DNA of 64,000 nucleotides. Origin: Colletes latitarsis (taxonomy: Eukaryota > Arthropoda > Insecta > Hymenoptera > Colletidae). The notes under the pieces were generated by a model, which had not been told where the DNA came from, did no database searches, and saw nothing but the letters and a program-made list of their open reading frames with translations. Position 1 is the stretch's first letter. Each line of letters begins with the position of its first letter. A program made the position numbers and the translations under genes. Positions 29,009 to 37,602 of the stretch are shown here, piece after piece. The DNA lies in assembly GCF_051014445.1 (NCBI RefSeq), contig NW_027488366.1, forward strand, positions 14,898,001 to 14,962,000, read 5' to 3'.

Positions 29009-30175
29009 CACTCATAAGGCTCATACTTTCGCGTTTTTCACATACTTGTTGAACAGATCCTGGGTTTTTTCTGGTTTGGATCACGTAGTAGTGTGGTACC
29101 ACACTGAAACAGTCCATTAAACCTGGTTGCGATCAATGTTTTAGAGGATAACGCATGTTAGGTCTGGGTTAGGTCTAGTATTTGCCCTCATCAGGCTCAT
29201 TCTTTCGCATATTTCTCAAACTTGATGGCTAGATCCTGGGCTTTTTCTGGATTGCATCACGTAGTAATGTAGTACCACACTGAAACATTCAATTAAACCT
29301 GGTCTTGATAAATATTTCAGAGGATAACGCATGTTAGGTCTGGGTTAGGTCTAGGATTTGCACTCATCAGGCTCATACTTTCGCATATTTCTCATACTTC
29401 ATGGCTAGATCCTGGGCTGTTTCTGGATTGCATAATAATTCATGTTAGGTCTAGGTTAGGTCTGGGATTTGCTCTCATCAGGCTCATTCTTTCGCATATT
29501 TCTCATACTTGATGGCTAGATCCTGGGCTTTTTCTGGATTGCATCACGTAGTAATAAAGTACAACACTGAAACAGTCAATTAAATCTGGTTTCGATCAAT
29601 ATTTTAGAGAATAATTCATGTTAGGTCTGGGTTAGGTCTAGGATTTGCCCTCATCAGGCTCATTCTTTCGCATATTTCTCACACTTGATGGCTAGATCCT
29701 GGGCTGCCTCTGGATTGCATCACTTAGTAATGAAGTGCAACACTGAAACAGTCAATTAAACCTGTTTTCGATCAATATTTTAGAGGATAACGGAAGTTAG
29801 GTCTGGGATAGGTCTAGAATTTGCCCTCATCAGGCTCTTACTTTCGCATATTTCTCATACTTCATGGCTAGATCCTGGGCTGTTTCTGGATTGTATCACG
29901 TAGTAATGTGGTACCACGCTGAAACAGTCAATTAAACCTGGTTTCGATCAATATTTTAGAGGATAACGGAAGTTAGGTCTGGGATAGGTCAAGGATTTGC
30001 CCTCATCAGGCTCTTACTTTCGCATATTTCTCATACTTCATGGCTAGCTCCTGGGCTATTTCTGGATTGGATCACGTAGTAAAGTGGTACCACACTGAAA
30101 CATTCAATGAAACCTGGTCTGGATAAATATCTTAGAGGATAACGCATGTTAGGTCAAGGTTAGGTCTAAGATTTG
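29009..30175 (+). repeat. 1,167-bp higher-order repeat, copy 2
   Basis: Second full unit, nearly identical to the first and containing the same 65-bp deletion scar at 29428. Its 5' boundary follows a slightly different monomer (GGTCAAGGTTAGG) that also precedes copy 3. Confidence 0.88.
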
Positions 30176-30828
30176 CACTCATAAGGCTCATACTTTCGCG
30201 TTTTTCACATACTTGTTGAACAGATCCTGGGTTTTTTCTGGTTTGGATCACGTAGTAGTGTGGTACCACACTGAAACAGTCCATTAAACCTGGTTGCGAT
30301 CAATGTTTTAGAGGATAACGCATGTTAGGTCTGGGTTAGGTCTAGTATTTGCCCTCATCAGGCTCATTCTTTCGCATATTTCTCAAACTTGATGGCTAGA
30401 TCCTGGGCTTTTTCTGGATTGCATCACGTAGTAATGTAGTACCACACTGAAACATTCAATTAAACCTGGTCTTGATAAATATTTCAGAGGATAACGCATG
30501 TTAGGTCTGGGTTAGGTCTGGGATTTGCACTCATCAGGCTCATACTTTCGCATATTTCTCATACTTCATGGCTAGATCCTGGGCTGTTTCTGGATTGCAT
30601 AATAATTCATGTTAGGTCTAGGTTAGGTCTGGGATTTGCTCTCATCAGGCTCATTCTTTCGCATATTTCTCATACTTGATGGCTAGATCCTGGGCTTTTT
30701 CTGGATTCCATCACGTAGTAATAAAGTACAACACTGAAACAGTCAATTAAACCTGGTTTCGATCAATATTTTAGAGAATAATTCATGTTAGGTCTGGGTT
30801 AGGTCTAGGATTTGCCCTCATCAGGCTC
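30176..30828 (+). repeat. 1,167-bp higher-order repeat, partial copy 3
   Basis: Continues with the deletion scar at 30595 and diverges from the pattern at about 30828, where CTCTTACTTTCG replaces CTCATTCTTTCG. Another fragment of the same unit without the scar lies at about 32.57-33.00 kb. Confidence 0.8.
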
Positions 30829-31234
30829 TTACTTTCGCATATTTCTCATACTTCATGGCTAGCTCCTGGGCTATTTCTGGATTGGATCACGTAGTAAAGT
30901 GGTACCACACTGAAACATTCAATGAAACCTGGTCTGGATAAATATCTTAGAGGGTAACGCATGTTAGGTCAAGGTTAGGTCTAAGATTTGCCCTCATCAG
31001 GCTCACAGTTTCGCGTTTTTCACATACTTGTTGAACAGATCCTGGGCTATTTCGGGATTGGATCACGTAGTAAAGTGGTACCACACTGAAACAGTCCATT
31101 AAACCTGGTTTCGCTCAATATTTTAGAGGATAACGCATGTTAGGTCTAGGTTAGGTCTGGGATTTGCTGTCATCAGGCTCATTCTTTCGCATATTTCTCA
31201 CATTTGATGGCTAGATCCTGGGCTTTTTCTATTG

Positions 31235-32195
31235 CATCACGTAGTAATGTAGTACCACACTGAAACAGTCAATGAAACCAGGTTTCCATGAATATTTTAG
31301 AAGACAACGCAAGTTAGGTCTAGGTAAGGCCTGAGATTTTCACTGATCAGACTCATACTTTCGCATTCTTCGCATACTTGTTGAACGGATCCTGGGTTTT
31401 TTCTGGTTTGGATGACGTAGTAATGTGGTACCACACTGAAACATTCAATTAAACCTGGTCTTGATAAATATTTTAGAGAATAACGCATGTTAGGTCTGGG
31501 TTAGGTCTAGGATTTGCCCTCATCAGGCTCATACTTTCGCATATTTCTCATACTTCATGGCTAGCTCCTGGGCTATTTCTGGATTGGATCACGTAGTAAA
31601 GTGGTACCACACTGAAACATTCAATGAAACCTGGTCTGGATAAATATCTTAGAGGATAACGCATGTTTGGTCAAGGTTAGGTCTAAGATTTGCCCTCATC
31701 AGGCTCACAGTTTCGGGTTTTTCACATACTTGTTGAACAGATCCTGGGTTTTTTCTGGTTTGGATCACGTAGTAATGTGGGACCACACTGAAACAGTCAA
31801 GTAAACCTGGTTTCGATCAATATTTTAGAGAATAATTCATGTTATGTCTAGGTTAGGTCTGGGATTTGCTCTCATCAGGCTCATTCTTCCGCATATTTCT
31901 CATACATGTTGAACAGATCCTGGGTATTTTCTGGCATGGAACACGTAGTAATGTGGGACCACACTGAAACAATCAATTAAACCTGGTCTTGATAAATATT
32001 TTAGACGATAACGCATGTTAGGTCTGGGTTAGGTCTAGGATTTGCCCTCATCAGGCTCATACTTTCGCATATTTCTCATACTTCATGGCTAGATCCTGGG
32101 GTGTTCCTGGATTGTATCACGTAGTAATGTGATACCACGCTGAAACAGTCAATTAAACCTGGTTTCGATCAATATTTTAGAGGATAACGGAAGTT
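31235..32195 (+). repeat. Segmental satellite duplication, copy 2 (offset about 5,435 bp)
   Basis: Partner of 25801-26760. Just upstream, at about 31.23 kb, a monomer has a small deletion in the variable segment (TTTTTCTATTGCATC). Confidence 0.75.
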
Positions 32196-33419
32196 AGGTC
32201 TACGTTAGGTCTGGGATTTGCTCTCATCAGGCTCATTCTTCCGCATATTTCTCATACATGTTGAACAGATCCTGGGTATTTTCTGGCTAGGAAAAAGTAG
32301 TAATGTGGGACCACACTGAAACAATCAATTAAACCTGGTCTTGATAAATATTTTAGAGGATAACGCATGTTAGGTCTGGGTTAGGTCTAGGATTTGCCCT
32401 CATCAGGCTCATACTTTCGCATATTTCTCATACTTCATGGCTAGATCCTGGGCTTTTTCTGGATTGCATCACGTAGTAATGTAGTACCACACTGAAACAT
32501 TCAATTAAACTTGGTCTTGATAAATATTTCAGAGGATAACGCATGTTAGGTCTGGGTTAGGTCTAGGATTTGCACTCATAAGGCTCATACTTTCGCGTTT
32601 TTCACATACTTGTTGAACAGATCCTGGGTTTTTTCTGGTTTGGATCACGTAGTAGTGTGGTACCACACTGAAACAGTCCATTAAACCTGGTTGCGATCAA
32701 TGTTTTAGAGGATAACGCATGTTAGGTCTGGGTTAGGTCTAGTATTTGCCCTCATCAGGCTCATTCTTTCGCATATTTCTCAAACTTGATGGCTAGATCC
32801 TGGGCTTTTTCTGGATTGCATCACGTAGTAATGTAGTACCACACTGAAACATTCAATTAAACCTGGTCTTGATAAATATTTCAGAGGATAACGCATGTTA
32901 GGTCTGGGTTAGGTCTAGGATTTGCACTCATCAGGCTCATACTTTCGCATATTTCTCATACTTCATGGCTAGATCCTGGGCTGTTTCTGGATTGTATCAC
33001 GTAGTAATGAAGTACAACACTGAAACAGTCAATTGAACCTGGTCTCCATCAATATCTTAGAGGACAACGCAAGTTAGGTCTGGGTTAGGTCTTGGATTTG
33101 CCCTCATCAGGCTCATACTTTCGCATATTTCTGATACTTCATGGCTAGATCCTGGGCTATTTCTGGATTGGATCACGTAGTAAAGTGGTACCACACTGAA
33201 ACATTCAATGAAACCTGGTCTGGATAAATATTTTAGAGGATAACGCATCTTAGGTCTGGGTTAGGTCTAAGATTTGCCCTCATCAGGCACACAGTTTAGC
33301 GTTTTTCGCATACTTGTTGAACAGATCCTGGGTTTTTTCTGGTTTGGATTACGAAGTAGTGTGGTACCACACTGAAACAGTCCATTAAACCTGGTTTCGC
33401 TCAATATTTTAGAGGATAA

Positions 33420-34300
33420 CGCATGTTAGGTCTAGGTTAGGTCTGGGATTTGCCCTCATCAGGCTCATTCTTCCGCATATATCTCATATTTGACGGCTAG
33501 ATCCTGGGCTTTCTCTGGATTGCTTCACGTAGTAATGAAGTACAACACTGAAACAGTCAATTAAACCTGGTTTCCATCAATATTTTAGAGGACAACGCAT
33601 GTCAGGTCTAGGTTAGGCCTGGGATTTGCTCTCATCAGGGTCATACTTTCGCAGTTTTAACATACATGTTGACCTGATCGAGGGTTTTTTCTGCTTTGGA
33701 TCACGTAGTAAGGTGGTACCACACTGAAACAGTCCATTAAACCTGGTTTGGATCAATATTTTTGAGGATAACGCATGTTAGGTCTAGGTTAGGCCGGGGA
33801 TTTTCACTTATCAGACTCATACTTTCGCATATTTCTCATACTTCATGGCTAGATCCTGGGCTGTTTCTGGATTGTATTACATAGTAATGTGGTACCACGC
33901 TGAAACAGTCGATTAAACCTGGTTTCGATCAATATTTTAGAGGATAACGCAAGTTTAGTCTGGGATAGGTCTGGGATTTGATCTCATCAGACTCATACTT
34001 TCGCGTTTTTCACATACTTTTTGAACAGATCCGGGGTTTTTTCTGGTTTGGATCACGTAGTAGTGTGGTACCACACTGAAACAGTCAATTAAACCTGGTT
34101 TTGATCAATATTTTAGAGAATAATTCATGTTAGGTCTAGGTTAGGTCTGGGACTTGCTCTCATCAGGCTCATTCTTTCGCATATTTCTCATACTTGATGG
34201 CTAGATGCTGGGCTTTTTCTGGTTTGCATCACGTAGTAATGAAGTACAACACTGAAACAGTCAATTAAACCTGGTTTCCATCAATATCTTAGAGGACAAC
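33420..34300 (+). repeat. Satellite segment duplicated next to the retroelement (copy 2)
   Basis: Partner of 22880-23580 with one extra 176-bp monomer. It forms the last part of the left arm before the retroelement, so the ancestral order of monomers at the insertion flank can be compared with an uninserted copy at about 23.58-23.75 kb. Confidence 0.7.
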
Positions 34301-34414
34301 GCAAGTTAGGTCTGGGATAGGTCTGGGATTTGCCCTCATCAGGCTCAAACGTTCCGCGTTTTTCACATACTTTTTGAACAGATCCTGGGTTTTTTCTGGT
34401 TTGGATCACGTAGT

Positions 34415-34429
34415 AGTGTGGTACCACAC
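34415..34429. repeat. Satellite palindrome at the retroelement 5' junction
   Basis: Complete monomers contain the 16-bp perfect palindrome AGTGTGGTACCACACT. Here 34416-34429 is the intact inner 14 bp, and the next base, 34430, is the first base of the retroelement instead of the expected T. The breakpoint is therefore at the palindrome edge. Other monomers carry imperfect forms (GTGGGACCACAC, GAAGTACAACAC, GTGGTACCACGC). Confidence 0.85.
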
Positions 34430-34430
34430 G

Positions 34431-37055
34431 GTGTCGGGTTGGCACGTGGTCGCGGGGGCAGAGACACTCTCCGATCACCGGTACATCCGGATGGAGGTCT
34501 CTGCCGCCGCGAGTGCATCCCGACACGGCCGCCTGCGTGGCACCCCACCACGCCGCTGGGCGCTTCGGCGCCTGGACAAGGACGCCCTGATGGCAGCTGC
34601 CCTCGCTGCAACTTGGCCGCAGGGAGCGGCTGAGTTGCCGAGCATAGAGGAGGAGGTCGCCCGGCTCGGAGCATTGGTCGCGGGTATTTGCGACGCGGCG
34701 ATGCCTCGGGTCGGGCGGGCTTCTCCTCGCCGGGCGGTGTACTGGTGGTCGGACGCGATCGCGGAGTTGCGAGTCGCGACTGTCCGCGCCCGACGCCAGT
34801 ACACCCGCGCGCGCCGTCGTCAACGTACAGGCGACGGCGTGGCGCGAGCGAGGGCAGCTGATGACATGTATGGAGCATACCGCGTGGCGCGGGTTGCTCT
34901 GCAGGTCGCCATCAAACGGGCCAAGACCCAGGCATGGAAGGAGCTCCTCCAGACCCTTGATGACGATCCATGGGGGCGCCCATATAAGGTGGTGCTGAAT
35001 AAGCTCCGCCCGTGGGCGCCCCCCGTCACCGAGGGTCTTGACCCCTGGCTGCTGGAGGACGTGGTCAATACACTCTTCCCAATTGGGGAGAGGGGACCGC
35101 GTCCTCCGGCGGCGGCGGCTGTCCCAGTGGAGTGGACGGCCGAGCTGGGGGTCACGCAGGAGGAGCTGGCAGCGGCCATCAGACGGCTCGGGGTTCGTAA
35201 CACGGCCCCGGGTCCGGATGGTGTGCCCGGCCGGGTTTGGGTCTTGACCCAGGGCGTCCTTGGGGCCGACCTCAGGCGGTTGTTCGACAGCTGCCTGAGG
35301 GACGGGCGATTCCCCCCCAGTTGGAAGGTGGCGAGGATGGTCCTCCTCCGGAAGGAGGGTCGGCCCGCGGAGTCTCCCTCCGCATACCGGCCCATTTGTC
35401 TCCTCGACGAGGTGGGCAAGCTCTTCCAGCGGGTGATTGCTGCCCGCCTCGTCGAGCACCTGTCGCGGGGTGATCCCGGTCTGGCCGACTGCCAGTTCGG
35501 TTTCCGGGGGGGCCGATCGACTATCGACGCGATAGGTCGTGTGAGGGCCCTCACGGAGTCGGCCGTCTCCCGGGGAGGGTTGGCGTTGGCGGTATCGCTG
35601 GATATTGCGAACGCGTTTAACACCCTTCCCTGGGGGGAGATACGGAGGGGGCTCGAATATCATCGAGTCCCCCCTTGTCTCAGGGCGGTCGTCGGGGATT
35701 ATCTCCGCGGCAGGTGGATCGAGTATCCGGGCCGGGATGGTGATATGCGGAGGGAGGTGTACTGCGGTGTTCCGCAGGGGTCGGTCCTCGGGCCACTCCT
35801 GTGGAACATGGCGTACGACTCGGTGTTGCGGGCCGGCCTCCCCGACGGCGTCAGCACGGTGTGTTATACGGATGACACACTGGTGCTGGCCGTCGGGGCG
35901 CACTGGGGGAGGGCCATGCGCCGCGCGGAGGAGGGGTCGCAACGCGTCGTCGACCGGATCAGGGGGATGGGGATGACGGTGGCGGTCCATAAGACCGAGG
36001 TGATTGCGTTTCATTCACCTCGGCAGGATCCGCCACCCCCTCTGATCCGGGTGGGTGGGGCTGACATCGAGGTGAAGCCCCAGATCAGGTATCTAGGGCT
36101 GATCCTCGATAGCCACTGGCGTTTCGAGGAGCATTTCCGATGCCTGGTCCCCCGGTTGGAAAGGATGGTTGCGGCTCTGGGCCGGATCCTGCCCAACCTG
36201 GGGGGCCCGGCGGGCCGAGTTCGTCGCCTCTATGTGGCAATAGTCCAGTCGGTGGCCCTATACGGGGCCCCCGTCTGGGCGGACGACCTGGCTGCCTCCC
36301 GGCGCAGCATGACTATGCTGCGTCGGGTGCAGAGGCGCATGGCGCTCAGGGTCGTCCGCGGGTATCGGACCGTGTCACATGAGGCGGCGACGGTTCTAGC
36401 GGGGATGCCGCCCTTGGACCTGCTCGCGCGGTCGCACGCGGTGATGTATCGGCACCGCGTCGACCGTCGCGCGGGGGTGGGGGCGGTCCCGGGCGGGCAG
36501 GAACCTGCTTGGGGCGATTTGAAGCGCCAGGCCCGGCAGTCCGTGTTGCTCGCGTGGCAGGAGCGGCTGGCTCTGCCAACCGCGGGGCACCGGACTGTCG
36601 GGGCGGTTCGGCCACTCCTGAAGGAGTGGCTGGACAGAGGCCATGGCAGCCTCACCTACCGGATGGCACAGGTGTTTTCCGGGCATGGCAGCTTCGGAAG
36701 ATACCTGTGCCGGATAGGGAAGGAGCCGACGGCGCGTTGCTGCCACTGCGACGCGGAGCAGGACACGGCGGATCATACCCTGGAGGTATGCCCCGCGTGG
36801 GAGGGGGAGCGCCGTGTCCTGGTCGGCGTCGTCGGGCGGGATGTCTCGCTGCCGGGCGTGGTGCGCGCCATGCTCGGCAGCGAGGAGAAGTGGAGGGCCG
36901 TGGCCTCCTTCTGCGAGAACGTAATGTTGCAGAAGGAGGCCGCGGGGAGGGAGCGCGAGGTTCAGCGGCGCGCTGAAGCTCGCGCTCGTGCGGTGGCCCG
37001 AGGTCGTCGCCCGGTCGCGAGGCGTCGCGGGCGGCCGCCTCGGCGTGGCGGATGA
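34431..37055 (+). CDS. Partial ORF2: APE endonuclease remnant, reverse transcriptase, CCHC knuckle
   Basis: An open frame of about 874 codons, 5'-truncated. The frame is also open for 18-19 codons backwards into the satellite, but without an ATG. The first in-frame ATG is at 34491, just after the endonuclease remnant. Visible in order: the SDHRYI motif that ends APE-type endonucleases (34470-34487); an RT N-terminal region; NTAPGPDGVPG (35199-35231); AYRPICLL (35382-35405); QFGFRGGRST (from 35493); LDIANAF with the first catalytic Asp (35598-35618); VPQGSVLGPLLWN (from 35769); YTDD with the two other catalytic Asp (35865-35876); a thumb-like region; a C-x2-C-x8-H-x4-C knuckle (36738-36791) followed by CPAW; and an Arg-rich C-terminus. 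The product would copy element RNA into DNA at a nicked chromosomal target. Full-length R1-clade ORF2 is usually 1,000 or more residues, so roughly 150-250 are missing. There are no internal stops or frameshifts. YTDD in place of the usual YADD is unusual. Without the endonuclease this copy should not be autonomous. Confidence 0.92.
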   Translation: MSGWHVVAGAETLSDHRYIRMEVSAAASASRHGRLRGTPPRRWALRRLDKDALMAAALAATWPQGAAELPSIEEEVARLGALVAGICDAAMPRVGRASPRRAVYWWSDAIAELRVATVRARRQYTRARRRQRTGDGVARARAADDMYGAYRVARVALQVAIKRAKTQAWKELLQTLDDDPWGRPYKVVLNKLRPWAPPVTEGLDPWLLEDVVNTLFPIGERGPRPPAAAAVPVEWTAELGVTQEELAAAIRRLGVRNTAPGPDGVPGRVWVLTQGVLGADLRRLFDSCLRDGRFPPSWKVARMVLLRKEGRPAESPSAYRPICLLDEVGKLFQRVIAARLVEHLSRGDPGLADCQFGFRGGRSTIDAIGRVRALTESAVSRGGLALAVSLDIANAFNTLPWGEIRRGLEYHRVPPCLRAVVGDYLRGRWIEYPGRDGDMRREVYCGVPQGSVLGPLLWNMAYDSVLRAGLPDGVSTVCYTDDTLVLAVGAHWGRAMRRAEEGSQRVVDRIRGMGMTVAVHKTEVIAFHSPRQDPPPPLIRVGGADIEVKPQIRYLGLILDSHWRFEEHFRCLVPRLERMVAALGRILPNLGGPAGRVRRLYVAIVQSVALYGAPVWADDLAASRRSMTMLRRVQRRMALRVVRGYRTVSHEAATVLAGMPPLDLLARSHAVMYRHRVDRRAGVGAVPGGQEPAWGDLKRQARQSVLLAWQERLALPTAGHRTVGAVRPLLKEWLDRGHGSLTYRMAQVFSGHGSFGRYLCRIGKEPTARCCHCDAEQDTADHTLEVCPAWEGERRVLVGVVGRDVSLPGVVRAMLGSEEKWRAVASFCENVMLQKEAAGREREVQRRAEARARAVARGRRPVARRRGRPPRRGG

Positions 37056-37109
37056 CCTAGGCTGGGAGGGGGGTCCTGAGGGGACCCTCCTCCCGCCAAG
37101 CGGCGCCGG

Positions 37110-37154
37110 GTCGGACCGGATGGGGGTAGGAGTGCCTCCCCCTACCGGTCCGAC
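37110..37154 (+). other. 3' UTR hairpin 2
   Basis: Perfect 10-bp arms GTCGGACCGG (37110-37119) and CCGGTCCGAC (37145-37154). The inner G-run and C-run (GGGGGTAGG against CCTCCCCCTAC) can extend the stem with a small internal mismatch. Confidence 0.8.
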
Positions 37155-37166
37155 GCAAGGGGAGGC

Positions 37167-37214
37167 ACCCTCGGCGGTATGGTGCGGCCATGAACGCCCG
37201 GCCGCCGAGGGGTG
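37167..37214 (+). other. 3' UTR hairpin 3
   Basis: Arms CACCCTCGGCGG (37167-37178) and CCGCCGAGGGGTG (37202-37214) pair over 12 bp with one bulged G. The loop is about 23 nt. Confidence 0.7.
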
Positions 37215-37228
37215 GAAACGGGGTCGCG

Positions 37229-37258
37229 GGCGGTTGCGAGTTGGGGCTCGCAGCCGCC
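37229..37258 (+). other. 3' UTR hairpin 4 with a G-U pair
   Basis: Arms GGCGGTTGCGAG (37229-37240) and CTCGCAGCCGCC (37247-37258) pair over 12 positions around a 6-nt loop. The one non-Watson-Crick position is a T opposite G, which is a G-U wobble in RNA. That fits selection for RNA structure rather than a DNA palindrome. Confidence 0.75.
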
Positions 37259-37280
37259 ACTAAACGCGGCCCTGGGACGG

Positions 37281-37317
37281 ATAGCGGCGGGATGGAGTGG
37301 CCCCGTCCCGCCGCTAT
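37281..37317 (+). other. 3' UTR hairpin 5
   Basis: Perfect 12-bp arms ATAGCGGCGGGA (37281-37292) and TCCCGCCGCTAT (37306-37317) around a 13-nt loop. Confidence 0.8.
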
Positions 37318-37334
37318 GAGGCAGTGTGTCTACT

Positions 37335-37355
37335 GGGGGGACCGATTGTCCCCCC
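37335..37355 (+). other. 3' UTR hairpin 6
   Basis: Perfect 8-bp arms GGGGGGAC (37335-37342) and GTCCCCCC (37348-37355) with a 5-nt loop. Confidence 0.7.
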
Positions 37356-37383
37356 GGGGGATGGGCGCGAAAGCGCGGGCACG

Positions 37384-37429
37384 GGGAGGATACCGGAAGA
37401 ATGCTTCGAGCGATTCCCAGTATCCTCCC
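37384..37429 (+). other. 3' UTR hairpin 7
   Basis: Perfect 10-bp arms GGGAGGATAC (37384-37393) and GTATCCTCCC (37420-37429) around a 26-nt loop. Confidence 0.7.
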
Positions 37430-37472
37430 AAAGCGTGCCGAAGGGTCACCGTGGGGTTTTTAGTGGGTAGGT

Positions 37473-37500
37473 CCCGCGCCTGTCGCTGTACGGGCGCGGG
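37473..37500 (+). other. 3' UTR hairpin 8
   Basis: Perfect 8-bp arms CCCGCGCC (37473-37480) and GGCGCGGG (37493-37500). Outer GTGGG and CCCAC words could lengthen the stem across a bulge. Confidence 0.65.
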
Positions 37501-37571
37501 GAATCCCACACACCCCTCCCACCTCTCCCCAAGGAGGTGTGAGGGAGTCTTTCGAAGATTTTCCCCACGAC

Positions 37572-37599
<28 letters not shown>
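37572..37599 (+). other. Retroelement poly(A) tail
   Basis: A run of 28 A directly follows the 3' UTR and joins inverted satellite GTATGAGTC at 37600. Up to three of the last A could belong to the satellite word GAAAGTATGAG, so the 3' target nick lay at or next to an A-run in that word. The long pure tail argues for a recent insertion. Confidence 0.95.

Positions 37600-37602
<3 letters not shown>

Larger units (their letters stand above)
1..34429 (+). repeat. 176-bp satellite array, left arm (TTAGG strand on +)
   Basis: This is a continuous head-to-tail tandem array of about 195 monomers. The period is 176 bp, measured for example between the ACGC words at 4201 and 4377. Each monomer reads in order: a GGATAACGCA block, a TTAGG-rich block, a CTCATCAGRCTCATACTTTCGC block, a variable segment, GGATCACGTAGTAATG, the GTGGTACCAC palindrome, TGAAACAGTC, then TAAACCTGGTTT and ATCAATATTTTAG. 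Monomers differ by point changes, and the variable segment between TTCGC and GATCAC exists in at least four versions. Lengths are very uniform, with few indels. I see no host gene, tRNA or rRNA anywhere in the arm. Monomer length close to a nucleosome repeat, plus higher-order structure, suggests pericentromeric, centromeric or subtelomeric heterochromatin; this is inference. Confidence 0.97.
37056..37571 (+). other. Retroelement 3' UTR, highly structured
   Basis: GC-rich noncoding stretch between the ORF2 stop and the poly(A). Reading it directly gives a chain of about nine local inverted repeats covering most of its length: about 37064-37094, 37110-37154, 37167-37214, 37229-37258, 37281-37317, 37335-37355, 37384-37429, 37473-37500 and 37516-37544. 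In non-LTR elements the 3' UTR RNA is commonly what the reverse transcriptase recognises to start copying, so a folded recognition element is a reasonable inference. Open frames seen through it are GC-rich by-products and show no domain. Confidence 0.8.
34430..37599 (+). mobile_element. 5'-truncated R1-clade non-LTR retrotransposon (LINE)
   Basis: This is a 3.17-kb GC-rich block that contrasts sharply with the AT-richer satellite on both sides. It starts abruptly within the endonuclease part of an ORF2, runs through reverse transcriptase and a CCHC knuckle to a stop at 37055, then a roughly 515-bp 3' UTR and a 28-nt poly(A). ORF1 and most of the endonuclease domain are missing, as expected from incomplete target-primed reverse transcription. 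The C-terminal layout (knuckle, CPAW, basic tail) is typical of R1-clade elements (R1, TRAS, SART, Waldo and relatives); the exact family cannot be named from sequence alone. No target-site duplication is recognisable, and the flanking satellite is in opposite orientations on the two sides. The uninterrupted frame suggests a young insertion. Confidence 0.93.

Noticed and set aside
34281..36014. 577-codon open frame on the minus strand across the retroelement and satellite
   Set aside because: It is antisense to the clear reverse-transcriptase frame in very GC-rich DNA where stop codons are rare, has no recognisable domain, and ends in satellite. It is a shadow.
37260..37320. Rho-independent-type terminator from the GC hairpins
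   Set aside because: The stems lie in a eukaryotic retroelement 3' UTR and have no following T-run. A bacterial terminator reading is inappropriate.
34430..37599. Insertion at a specific TTAGG telomere target as in TRAS/SART elements
   Set aside because: Both junctions fall outside the TTAGG-like block of the monomer (palindrome edge and GAAAGTATGAG word), so telomere-repeat target specificity is not supported by this copy.
34430..37599. Twin-priming as the explanation for the inversion
   Set aside because: Twin-priming inverts the 5' part of the element itself. Here the element is collinear and it is the flanking satellite that changes orientation.
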